Assembly: GCA_035540915.1 (NCBI GenBank)
Contig: DATLFQ010000095.1
Location: 1-16,611 of the forward strand
Direction: 5' to 3'
Source of the DNA: DATLFQ01 sp035540915
GTDB lineage: Bacteria; Actinomycetota; Acidimicrobiia; Acidimicrobiales; GCA-2861595
Length of the DNA stretch: 16,611 bases
The first letter of the stretch is position 1. Each line of letters starts with the position of its first letter. The translations under genes were made by a program, and so were the position numbers. Under the pieces are notes generated by a model. That model searched no databases, was not told the origin of the DNA, and saw only the letters and a program-made list of their open reading frames with translations. This document shows, piece by piece, positions 1 to 7,943 of the stretch.

Positions 1-1185
<1,185 letters not shown>

Positions 1186-1192
1186 CTGACCG

Positions 1193-1199
1193 CCTCCTC
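1193..1199 (-). promoter_or_regulatory. Ribosome-binding site fixing the TTG start of clpC
   Basis: On the minus strand the sequence GAGGAGG lies 7 nt before the TTG codon at 1185. It is a strong Shine-Dalgarno match and decides the non-ATG start that produces MFERFT. Confidence 0.8.
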
Positions 1200-1296
1200 A
1201 GTGGGGCGAGTGGTCTAGCCCAGTCTACCCAGGGCATCGCGTTACCGACCCGCCGGGGCGGGCGTCGTGGGTTTCTTCGTTGGAGAGGCGGTCGCG

Positions 1297-1302
1297 TACT
1301 GT
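1297..1302 (+). promoter_or_regulatory. Possible -10 box of the polyprenyl synthase (leaderless transcript)
   Basis: TACTGT lies 9-12 nt before two adjacent in-frame GTG codons (1312 and 1315). No Shine-Dalgarno sequence sits at a normal distance from them: the nearest GGAGAGG ends about 25 nt upstream. A transcript starting at or near the GTG would be leaderless, as is common in actinobacteria. No convincing -35 was found, so this is a weak call. Confidence 0.3.
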
Positions 1303-1314
1303 CCTGGGACAGTG

Positions 1315-2292
1315 GTGAACGTCGCCGACCTGTTCGACCTTCCCCGGATGGAAGGCGATCTCGCCGCTCTGGAGGAGGCCCTGCTGGCCTCGGTCGTGAC
1401 GGAGGACGCCTTCCTGTCCGAGGTGGCCGGTCATCTCATCACGGCCGGTGGAAAGCGACTGCGCCCGGCCCTCACCCTGGCCTCGGCGGCGGCCGGGGGC
1501 GTCCCCGCCACCACCGACGTCGTGCAGGGCGGCGTGTCGGTGGAGCTGGTCCACCTCGGGTCGCTGTACCACGACGACGTCATGGACGAGGGGACCAGCC
1601 GCCGGGGCGTGGAGACCGTCAACGCCCGCTGGGGCAACCTGGTGGCCATCCTGGCCGGGGACTTCCTCCTGGCCAAGGCCTCCGAGATCGCTGCATCCCT
1701 CGGCACCGAGGTGGCCGGCCTTCTGGCCCGCACCATCGGCCGCCTGTGCCAGGGCCAGGTCGGCGAGCTGCGCACCGCCTTCGACCCGGATCGCCGCCGG
1801 GCCGACTACCTGGGCGCCATCGCCGGCAAGACGGCGTCGTTGATGGCCGCGTCGTGCCGCGTCGGCGGCCTCACGGCCGGCCTGCCCCCGGCCGCCGTCG
1901 CCGCGCTCACCGACTTCGGCGAGGCGTTCGGCATGGTCTTCCAGATCCGCGACGACGTGCTCGACGTGATCGGGACCGACGAGTCGCTCGGCAAGGCGGC
2001 CGGGCAGGACCTGGTCCAGGGCATCTACACCCTCCCGGTGATCCTGGCGCTGGCCGACCCCGCCGCCGGGCCCGAGCTGCGCCCCCTGCTGGGCACGCCG
2101 CTCGACGCCCCCGAGCGCGACAAGGCCCGCGACATCGTCCGGGCCAGCCCGGCGATCGCCGCCTCGGCGGCGGTCGCCCGGGAGTACGCCGATCGGGCCG
2201 CCGCCTCCCTGGACGTCCCGGAGCTGGACGGGCCGGTGGCCGGCTCGCTGCAGCGCCTGGCCCACCGGCTGCTGGAGGACGTGGCCGCGTAG
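1315..2292 (+). CDS. Trans-polyprenyl diphosphate synthase (long-chain, GrcC/heptaprenyl type)
   Basis: Isoprenyl chain-elongating enzyme that condenses isopentenyl diphosphate onto an allylic diphosphate. In actinobacteria this subfamily typically makes the menaquinone side chain. With GTG 1315 as start the protein is 325 residues, normal for the family. The GGKRLRP substrate-binding segment is at 45-51, the first Asp-rich motif DDVMD at 87-91 and the second DDVLD at 213-217. Small residues (Gly, Ser) occupy positions -5 and -4 before the first motif, as expected for long products, and the segment after the second motif reads QGIYTLPVI, resembling the GrcC GV-TLP form instead of the GK-TLP form of farnesyl/geranylgeranyl enzymes. 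Chain length is inferred, not shown. GTG 1267 and GTG 1312 are alternative starts; the residues before 1315 do not look conserved. Stop TAG; convergent with the methyltransferase gene at 2328. Confidence 0.92.
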   Translation: MNVADLFDLPRMEGDLAALEEALLASVVTEDAFLSEVAGHLITAGGKRLRPALTLASAAAGGVPATTDVVQGGVSVELVHLGSLYHDDVMDEGTSRRGVETVNARWGNLVAILAGDFLLAKASEIAASLGTEVAGLLARTIGRLCQGQVGELRTAFDPDRRRADYLGAIAGKTASLMAASCRVGGLTAGLPPAAVAALTDFGEAFGMVFQIRDDVLDVIGTDESLGKAAGQDLVQGIYTLPVILALADPAAGPELRPLLGTPLDAPERDKARDIVRASPAIAASAAVAREYADRAAASLDVPELDGPVAGSLQRLAHRLLEDVAA

Positions 2293-2298
2293 CGCCCC

Positions 2299-2325
2299 AC
2301 TCCCGGCCGGTGGCCCAGCCGGAGT
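2299..2325. terminator. Hairpin between convergent genes, possible bidirectional terminator
   Basis: The 35-nt gap between the two convergent stop codons holds an imperfect inverted repeat: ACTCC(C)GGC pairs with GCCGGAGT as 8 bp with one bulged C, around a 10-nt loop. No T-run follows on either side, so intrinsic termination is plausible but unproven. Confidence 0.45.
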
Positions 2326-2327
2326 GA

Positions 2328-3494
2328 TCAGGCCAGGACCACCTCGGCGTCGACCCGGAGGTCCGCCAGGGACGAGGCGATCTCGTCCCGGTACATCGGG
2401 TTGAAGACGAAGACGGTGGCCGGCCGGACTTCGGCCAGGTCCCCCGGAGCGCGCACCCGGAGCCCGCACCCCGGCAGGTAGGTGCCCTGCTTGCGGGGGT
2501 TGAGGTCCACCGCCGCCGAGATGGGCGTGCCCAGGAGTGACAGGAACGTGACCGCCTTGGCGCCGGCGCCCCAGAGGGCGACCGGCCGGCCCGCCCCGGT
2601 CTCGACCTCGACCAGCTCGCGGGCCCGCTGCAGACGGTCGTGCAGGCTCCTCGCTCCTTCGCGGGCGCGCGCCAGGAAGCCGTCGAGGTCGGGCGCGGGC
2701 ACGGGGTCGGCCCCCTCGGCGCGAGCCTCGACGGACAGGTACTGGTCGCCGAAGCGGTGGCGGACGTCGGTGACGGCGTAGCCGGCCCGCCCGAGCAGGG
2801 CGACCAACGTGGGCGCCGAGAAGAACGAGACGTGCTGGTAGGGCAGGTCCCAGCAGCCGTCCCCGGCGAACACGGCCTCGCCGGCCGGCACCTCCAGGTA
2901 CAGCGCCGCGCCTCGGGAGGCGACGGCCGGGCGGAGGTCGCGAAGGAAGCCCAGCGGGTCGTCCAGGTGCTCGAGGACGTGGCGGGCGCAGAAGAGGTCG
3001 GCCGGTGTGGCGTCGGTGGCGGGGTCGAACAGGGAGGGCACCACGGTGACCGTGGGCGGCAGCTCCTCGTCGCCGGGCCGGAAGGTCGGGTCGAACCCGA
3101 CCGCCCGGTTGCGGCCGTCCCGGCACAGCTCGGCCAGGAAGCGGCCCTGCCCGCACCCGATCTCGACGACGTCGCGCCCCGCCAGGCCGTAGCGGTCGAC
3201 CAGCTCCTCGGCCAGGGCGGCCAGGTACTGGCGGAACTTCGGCGAGAAGTCCAGCGCGTTGTCGTAGTCCGCCTCGTAGGCCAGGACCGCGGGGTCGAAG
3301 GCGCGGTTGCGGACGTACCCGCACGCCTCGCACAGCGTCAGCTCGAGCCGGCCCTGGGGGGCGCCCACCGCCTCGGCCGCACTGTGGTGCAGCGCCGAGG
3401 AGTTGACGGGCACCGCCTCGACGGTGAGGAGGGTGCGCTTCCGGTCGGCGCCGCAGACCCGGCAGCCCGCCGCTGCCGGGTCAAAGGACGTCAC
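2328..3494 (-). CDS. Third tandem sugar methyltransferase (NovU/TylC3-like, altered catalytic motif)
   Basis: A 388-residue class I SAM-dependent methyltransferase of the sugar C-methyltransferase architecture. It has an N-terminal zinc-type domain with C11/C14 and C55/C58, a SAM-binding Rossmann core with motif I VVEIGCGQGRFL (109-120), and a C-terminal Rossmann-like domain with WGAGAKAVTFLS and the VDLNPRKQG segment. The position that in characterised relatives (TcaB9, NovU) carries Tyr-x-Glu-His reads Pro218-Tyr219-Gln220-His221: only the His is kept. It is closest to its immediate upstream neighbour, sharing the VPVNS segment between the Cys pairs and the GCG motif I. The GTG start at 3494 overlaps the previous stop by 4 bp, so it is the last gene of the CDP-sugar operon. 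The family is clear; substrate and even C- versus O-methylation are not, and it may act on a different sugar position. Confidence 0.85.
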   Translation of the reverse strand: MTSFDPAAAGCRVCGADRKRTLLTVEAVPVNSSALHHSAAEAVGAPQGRLELTLCEACGYVRNRAFDPAVLAYEADYDNALDFSPKFRQYLAALAEELVDRYGLAGRDVVEIGCGQGRFLAELCRDGRNRAVGFDPTFRPGDEELPPTVTVVPSLFDPATDATPADLFCARHVLEHLDDPLGFLRDLRPAVASRGAALYLEVPAGEAVFAGDGCWDLPYQHVSFFSAPTLVALLGRAGYAVTDVRHRFGDQYLSVEARAEGADPVPAPDLDGFLARAREGARSLHDRLQRARELVEVETGAGRPVALWGAGAKAVTFLSLLGTPISAAVDLNPRKQGTYLPGCGLRVRAPGDLAEVRPATVFVFNPMYRDEIASSLADLRVDAEVVLA

Positions 3495-4675
3495 GCGCCC
3501 ACCAGCTCCGGCGCCACGCCGACCCGGTCCAGCTCGGCCCGGATCTCGTCGAGGTAGATGTCGTTCATGGCCACGACGAGGTCGGGCCGGTACTCGGCCA
3601 GGAACTCCGGCCCCACGATCCGCTGGCCGGTGCCGGCCATGTACATCCCCTGCTTGTGCGGGTTGATGTCGACCGCCACCTCGATCTCGTTCTCCAGCGC
3701 CAGGGTGGTCAGGTACGACACGCCCTTGGAGCCGGCCCCCCAGATGACGGTCCGCCTGCCGCTGCCCGCCGCACCTCGCAGGTCGTCGCGCAGCGCGGCG
3801 ACGCGCCGGGGGTACTCGGCCTCGAAGTGGTCCACGGCCGCCTCGAGTCGGGCCATGTCGTCCTCGCCGGGCAGCGGCCGGGGCGGGCCGGTGCCGGCGT
3901 CGGCACCGGCCACCGCGTCCAGCAGCAGGTACTGGTCGCCGAAGGCCAGGTCCAGGTGTGTGACGTCGAAGCCCTGGGCCCGGAACAGCCGGGCCATCGA
4001 GCCCAGGCTGAAGTAGGAGCAGTGCTCGTAGTAGACGTCCCAGAAGGCGACCTCCTCCAGCACCCGGGCCACGTCGGGCAACTCGAACAGGACGGTGGTG
4101 GTCCGGTCGCCGATGGACCGCCGGACCAGCGCCACGAAGTCGGCCACCGCCGGCAGGTGCTCCAGGGTGTGCCGGCAGACGACGGCGTCGGCGCCGAGGT
4201 GGGCGTACGCGTCGCTGTAGAAGTCGGCGATGAACTGGATGCGCTGGGCGGCGGCCGAGTCCATCCGGTCGGCCCGGAAGCTGGGGTCGATGCCGATGCC
4301 CGAGCCCGCACCGGCCTCCACCATGTCGACGAGGAACTCCCCCTTGCCGCACCCGATCTCGAGGACCGAGCGTCCCTGGAGCCCGTGACGCTCCACCCAG
4401 GTGCGGGCCAGCTCCTGGGAGAAGGCCCGGAAGCGGGGCGAGAAGCCCTGCGTCTCCTCGTAGCGGCTGGAGTACTCCGACCGCACCGGGTCGAAGGCGG
4501 TGTTGGAGATGAAGCCGCAGGCCCGGCAGAAGCCCAGCACCAGGTCGCCGCGGGGGAAGGCCTGCGCCGTCTCACGGTCGTCCAGCAGCAGGCAGCTGTT
4601 CACCGGCACGCCGAGCTGCTCGTGGAAGATGCGGATGTCGCCGGCACCGCAGGCCGGGCAGGTGGTGGTGCTCAC
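3491..4675 (-). CDS. Second tandem sugar C-methyltransferase (NovU/TylC3-like)
   Basis: A 394-residue SAM-dependent methyltransferase. Visible parts are the zinc-type domain with C6/C9 and C50/C53, motif I VLEIGCGKGEFL (104-115), the catalytic-type segment Tyr215-Tyr-Glu217-His218 followed by CSYFS, and a C-terminal domain with WGAGSKGVSYLT and the VDINPHKQG segment. The Tyr/Glu/His set matches that of known 3-C-methyltransferases acting on keto-sugar nucleotides, so C-methylation is the favoured activity. The GTG start at 4675 overlaps the upstream stop by 4 bp and the TGA at 3491 overlaps the next GTG by 4 bp. Its product is presumably a CDP-linked branched sugar because rfbF heads the operon. 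This is inferred from context; the exact methylated carbon cannot be read from sequence. Confidence 0.87.
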   Translation of the reverse strand: MSTTTCPACGAGDIRIFHEQLGVPVNSCLLLDDRETAQAFPRGDLVLGFCRACGFISNTAFDPVRSEYSSRYEETQGFSPRFRAFSQELARTWVERHGLQGRSVLEIGCGKGEFLVDMVEAGAGSGIGIDPSFRADRMDSAAAQRIQFIADFYSDAYAHLGADAVVCRHTLEHLPAVADFVALVRRSIGDRTTTVLFELPDVARVLEEVAFWDVYYEHCSYFSLGSMARLFRAQGFDVTHLDLAFGDQYLLLDAVAGADAGTGPPRPLPGEDDMARLEAAVDHFEAEYPRRVAALRDDLRGAAGSGRRTVIWGAGSKGVSYLTTLALENEIEVAVDINPHKQGMYMAGTGQRIVGPEFLAEYRPDLVVAMNDIYLDEIRAELDRVGVAPELVGA

Positions 4676-5919
4676 GGTGCCTCCACGATCCTCGGCTCGG
4701 GCACCGGCACGACGAAGCGGCCGCCGAGCGCCGAGTACTCCTGCTGCTGGGCCATGATCTCGTCGAGGAAGTTCCACGCCAGGACCAGGACGTAGTCCGG
4801 GCGCCGGTCCACCAGGGCCGAGGGGTGCTCTATGGGCTGGTGGGTACCCGGCATCAGCCGGCCCTGCTTGTGGGTGTTGCGGTCGACCACGAACTCGACC
4901 AGGTCGGTGGTCAGCCCGACGGTGTTCAGCAGGGTGGCCCCCTTGGCGGCGGCGCCGTACGCGGCGACCGTGGCCCCTTCGCCCCGCAGGCGCTCGATGA
5001 GCGCGCGCAAATCTCGGCGGACCCGCTCCACCCGGGCCGCGAACCCCTCGTAGTAGGCCAGCGACGTGAGCCCCGAGGCCTGCTCGGACTCCAGGAAGGC
5101 CGTCGCCGCCGCGCTGCGCTTCTCGGTGCGGCCGAGGAGCCAGCGCAGCGTCCCCCCGTGCAGGCGCGGGAAGTTCTCGACGTGGTTGAGGACCAGCCCG
5201 TGGCGGCGGGCGAGCCGCTCGATGGAGGTGCAGGAGTGGTACAGCAGGTGCTCGTGGTAGATGGTGTCGAACTCCACGTGGTCGACCAGGTCGCGCACGT
5301 AGGGGTTCTCGATCGAGACCACGCCCCCGTCGGCCAGCAGCAGCGCCACCCCGGCCATCACGTCGTTGAGCTCGGGCACGTGGGCCATGACGTTGTTGGC
5401 GACGATGACGTCGGCCCGCCTGCCCTCGGCGACGAGCTCGGCGGCCAGCTCGGTGCCGAAGAATCGGGCCAGCGTCGGCACGCCGTTCTCGTTGGCCACC
5501 CGCGCCTGGTCGGGGGCCGGATCGACGCCGATGACCGGCACCCCCGCCTCGACGAAGTTCCGCAGCAGGTAGCCGTCGTTGCTGGCCACCTCGACCACGA
5601 GGCTGTCTGGCCCCAGGCGGCGCTCCGCGATCAGTCGCAGGGCGTTCTCGCGGCTGTGGCGCAACAGCTCGTCCGAGAACGACGAGAAGTAGAGATAGTT
5701 GTCGACGAACATCTTCTCGGCCGGCACCTCTTCGAGGATCTGCACCTGGGTGCAGGTCGGGCAGAAGGCCACGTCGAGGGGGAAGTGCTCCTCGGCGTCG
5801 AAGTCGTCGCCCACCGACACCAGCGCGTCGGCCAGGGGCGTCTTGCCGAGCGACAGGAAGGTGGCCAGGCCGGGCTCGCCGCACGACCGGCAGGTGGACT
5901 CGGCGGCCGGGCCGGTCAC
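4672..5919 (-). CDS. First tandem sugar C-methyltransferase (canonical NovU/TylC3/TcaB9 type)
   Basis: A 415-residue SAM-dependent NDP-sugar C-methyltransferase, at the usual length of TylC3/NovU enzymes. The order is: zinc-binding N-domain with C10/C13 and C53/C56; SAM motif I in the atypical family form VVEVASNDGYLL (108-119); Tyr221-His-Glu223-His224, the motif holding the catalytic Tyr/Glu/His of TcaB9; the HGGTLRW segment (254-260); and a C-terminal Rossmann-like domain with YGAAAKGATLLN and VDRNTHKQG (345-353). It adds a methyl group to the carbon next to a sugar ketone. It is the most canonical of the three paralogues. The GTG start at 5919 overlaps the SDR stop by 4 bp and its TGA overlaps the next start by 4 bp. 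Confidence 0.93.
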   Translation of the reverse strand: MTGPAAESTCRSCGEPGLATFLSLGKTPLADALVSVGDDFDAEEHFPLDVAFCPTCTQVQILEEVPAEKMFVDNYLYFSSFSDELLRHSRENALRLIAERRLGPDSLVVEVASNDGYLLRNFVEAGVPVIGVDPAPDQARVANENGVPTLARFFGTELAAELVAEGRRADVIVANNVMAHVPELNDVMAGVALLLADGGVVSIENPYVRDLVDHVEFDTIYHEHLLYHSCTSIERLARRHGLVLNHVENFPRLHGGTLRWLLGRTEKRSAAATAFLESEQASGLTSLAYYEGFAARVERVRRDLRALIERLRGEGATVAAYGAAAKGATLLNTVGLTTDLVEFVVDRNTHKQGRLMPGTHQPIEHPSALVDRRPDYVLVLAWNFLDEIMAQQQEYSALGGRFVVPVPEPRIVEAP

Positions 5920-6962
5920 GGGGCCACCGCGCTCACCGGTGACGCCCAGCGCAGGTCGGGGGCCAGGCGGCCGTCGGCCAGCATCTCGCGCACATGGGCG
6001 ATGCGGGTCAGCTTGCCGCTGTGCAGCGTGTCGACGTCGAGACCGTGGTGCAGGAACGCCTGGTGGAGCTGGCGCACCCCGTCCCGCACGGTCCAGGTGG
6101 GCTGGTACTCGGGGAACAGCTCGATGATCCGGTCGCAGTTGACCCGGTAGTTGCGGGCGTCGGGGCCGGCGCCCTCGGCGAAGGCGACCACGCTGCCGGG
6201 AACCTCCTCGCCCACGATCTCGGCCACCTCGCGGATGCGGTAGTTCTCGCCGGTGCGGCCCACGTTGAGGGCCACGTCGTGCACCCGCTCGCGGTCGGCC
6301 TCCAGCAGCACGACGAAGGCCTGGGCGATGTCGTCGATGTGGACCAGCGGCCGCCAGGGCATCCCGTCGCTCTTCAGGCGCACCTCGCCCAGGCTGACTG
6401 CGTAGGCGGTGAGGTTGTTCACCACCAGGTCACCGCGCAGCCGGCACGAGAAGCCGAAGGCGGTGGAGTTGCGCAGGAACGTGGGGCTGAAGTCGTCGTC
6501 GGCCAGCGCCGAGATGTCCCGCTCGGCCAGGACCTTGGCCCGCCCGTACGGCGTCACCGGGTTGAACTCGGCCGACTCGTCGATGTAGTCGTTCCCGTGG
6601 GCGCCGTACAGGCTGCAGCTGGACGACTGCAGGAACCGCGCCACCCCGGCCCGCTTGGCCGTCTCGGCCACCCGCACCGCGCCCCGGTGGTTGATGTCGT
6701 AGGTGATGTCGGCGTCGAGGTCGCCCAGCGGGTCGTTGGACAGCGCGGCCAGGTGGATGACGGCGTCGAAACCGGCGACGTCCTCCTCGGTGACGTCACG
6801 GACGTCGCGCCGCACCCACGGCACCTCGACCAGCGATCCGCCGTAGTCGCATCCCTCGAACAGGCCGCTGTCGAGGCCGGCGACCTCGTGGCCGCGGGCC
6901 AGCAGCATCGGCACCAGGGTGGCGCCGATGTACCCGCGGTGGCCGGTGACCAGGACCCGCAT
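5916..6962 (-). CDS. Extended SDR NAD(P)-dependent sugar-nucleotide epimerase/reductase
   Basis: A 348-residue extended short-chain dehydrogenase acting on a sugar nucleotide. The cofactor motif is GHRGYIG at 7-13, with Asp31 at the end of the second strand favouring NAD. The active site shows SSSCSLYG (113-120) and the Tyr139-x3-Lys143 pair. The SSCSLYG form is that of GalE-like epimerases or reductases and lacks the Asp-Glu/Asp-Lys pair of 4,6-dehydratases such as RmlB or RfbG, so this is probably not the dehydratase. The ATG at 6962 overlaps the rfbF stop in a TGATG junction; an in-frame extension upstream of it would run into rfbF and is rejected. It likely epimerises or reduces the CDP-sugar before or after methylation. 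The family is secure, the exact reaction is not. Confidence 0.9.
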   Translation of the reverse strand: MRVLVTGHRGYIGATLVPMLLARGHEVAGLDSGLFEGCDYGGSLVEVPWVRRDVRDVTEEDVAGFDAVIHLAALSNDPLGDLDADITYDINHRGAVRVAETAKRAGVARFLQSSSCSLYGAHGNDYIDESAEFNPVTPYGRAKVLAERDISALADDDFSPTFLRNSTAFGFSCRLRGDLVVNNLTAYAVSLGEVRLKSDGMPWRPLVHIDDIAQAFVVLLEADRERVHDVALNVGRTGENYRIREVAEIVGEEVPGSVVAFAEGAGPDARNYRVNCDRIIELFPEYQPTWTVRDGVRQLHQAFLHHGLDVDTLHSGKLTRIAHVREMLADGRLAPDLRWASPVSAVAP

Positions 6963-7732
6963 CAGCTCCACACCTTCCAGGGGGCCTGGCCGGACTCCCA
7001 CAGCGTCTGCAGCAGGTGCTTGTCCCGCAGGGTGTCCATGCACTGCCAGAACGACTGGTGCTGGTAGGCCATCAGCTGCCCGTCCTTGGCCAGCCCTTCC
7101 AACGGCTCGCGCTCCCACGCCGTGGTGTCGCCGTCGATGTAGTCGAACACGCCGGGCTCACAGACGAAGAAGGCACCGTTGATCCAGCCTTCTCCGGTCT
7201 GGGGCTTCTCGGAGAACTCGACCACGTGGCCGTTCTCGAGCTCGAGGTGGCCGAACCGGGCCGGTGGGCGGACCGCCGTCAGGGTGCACAGCTTGCCGTG
7301 CGACCGGTGGAACTCCAGCAGGGCCGGCAGGTCCACGTCCGACACGCCGTCCCCCCACGTGAGCATGAAGGTGCCGTCGCCGACGTGGGGCTGGAGCCGC
7401 TTGATGCGTCCGCCCGTCTGGGTCTCCTGGCCGGTGTCGACCAGGTCGACCGTCCAGTTGGGCCGCTCGCCACCGTGGGCCGTCACCTCGCCACGACCGA
7501 CGTCGATGGTGAGGTCGTTGACCAGCGAGCAGTACTCGACGAAGTACCGCTTGATGTATTCACCCCGGTAGCCGAGCGCCACGACGAACTCCTGGAAGCC
7601 GTAGTGGGCGTAATGGCGCATGATGTGCCAGAGGATCGGGACGCCGCCGATCTCCACCATGGGCTTGGGCTTGACCTCGGTCTCCTCCACCAGCCGTGTC
7701 CCCACGCCGCCGGCCAGGATTGCCACCTTCAT
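6962..7732 (-). CDS. rfbF: Glucose-1-phosphate cytidylyltransferase
   Basis: Makes CDP-glucose from CTP and glucose 1-phosphate, the entry step to CDP-linked deoxy and branched sugars. At 256 residues it matches the family length (about 257). It shows the nucleotidyltransferase signature AGGVGTRL (7-14), the EETEVKPKPM segment with Lys21 and Lys23, the metal-binding WGDGVSD (126-132), the RFGHLELENG region, EKPQTGEGWINGAFFV, and the family-typical end APWKVWS. The ATG at 7732 is chosen because it gives the MKVAILAGG start and has GGAGGAG 5 nt upstream; a longer frame to 7843 adds low-complexity residues and is rejected. It is the first gene of the five-gene operon, with a -10-like TACAAT about 110 nt upstream. 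Confidence 0.95.
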   Translation of the reverse strand: MKVAILAGGVGTRLVEETEVKPKPMVEIGGVPILWHIMRHYAHYGFQEFVVALGYRGEYIKRYFVEYCSLVNDLTIDVGRGEVTAHGGERPNWTVDLVDTGQETQTGGRIKRLQPHVGDGTFMLTWGDGVSDVDLPALLEFHRSHGKLCTLTAVRPPARFGHLELENGHVVEFSEKPQTGEGWINGAFFVCEPGVFDYIDGDTTAWEREPLEGLAKDGQLMAYQHQSFWQCMDTLRDKHLLQTLWESGQAPWKVWS

Positions 7733-7770
7733 CCGCGCTCCTCCACTGTCGCAATCGTGGGAGACATCCG

Positions 7771-7786
7771 GCCGGGCCGGCCCGGC
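7771..7786. promoter_or_regulatory. Perfect 16-bp palindrome in the rfbF leader
   Basis: GCCGGGCCGGCCCGGC is its own reverse complement and lies between the predicted promoter (7842-7847) and the rfbF start (7732). It could be an operator, an attenuator stem, or chance in GC-rich DNA. Confidence 0.3.
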
Positions 7787-7841
7787 AGCGGGAGGCGACG
7801 TCCCCGGAGACGGCGCGCTCCGCCCGCTGACCGCTGTCGGC

Positions 7842-7847
7842 ATTGTA
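7842..7847 (-). promoter_or_regulatory. -10-like box of the rfbF operon
   Basis: On the minus strand TACAAT, a 5/6 match to the sigma-70 -10, stands out in GC-rich surroundings. It would place the start of transcription near 7835 with a leader of about 100 nt. No good -35 lies at 16-18 nt; a poor TTCGAG lies at 15 nt. It is the only promoter-like site seen for the operon. Confidence 0.5.
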
Positions 7848-7886
7848 CGCCATCACCCACGCCTCGAACGCACGGCCAGGAAGGCC

Positions 7887-7920
7887 GAGGGGCCTCCGGA
7901 CCGTGGTCCGGAGGCCCCTC
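7887..7920 (-). terminator. Strong hairpin terminator after the 700-residue secreted protein
   Basis: A perfect 16-bp inverted repeat (left arm GAGGGGCCTCCGGACC, 2-nt centre, so in practice a 15-bp stem with a 4-nt loop) begins 23 nt after the TAG at 7944. No T-run follows. It separates this gene from the rfbF operon promoter. Confidence 0.8.
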
Positions 7921-7943
7921 GCAACGACGGAACTGCGAGGTTG

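Noticed and set aside
1225..3333. 702-codon minus-strand open frame across the polyprenyl synthase
   Set aside because: It is antisense to a clear polyprenyl synthase and out of frame with the methyltransferase; the composition is typical of GC-rich shadow frames.
7733..7843. 37-residue N-terminal extension of RfbF
   Set aside because: The extension is Pro/Gly/Ala-rich, contains the leader palindrome, and the internal ATG has a strong ribosome-binding site and the family start MKVAILAGG.
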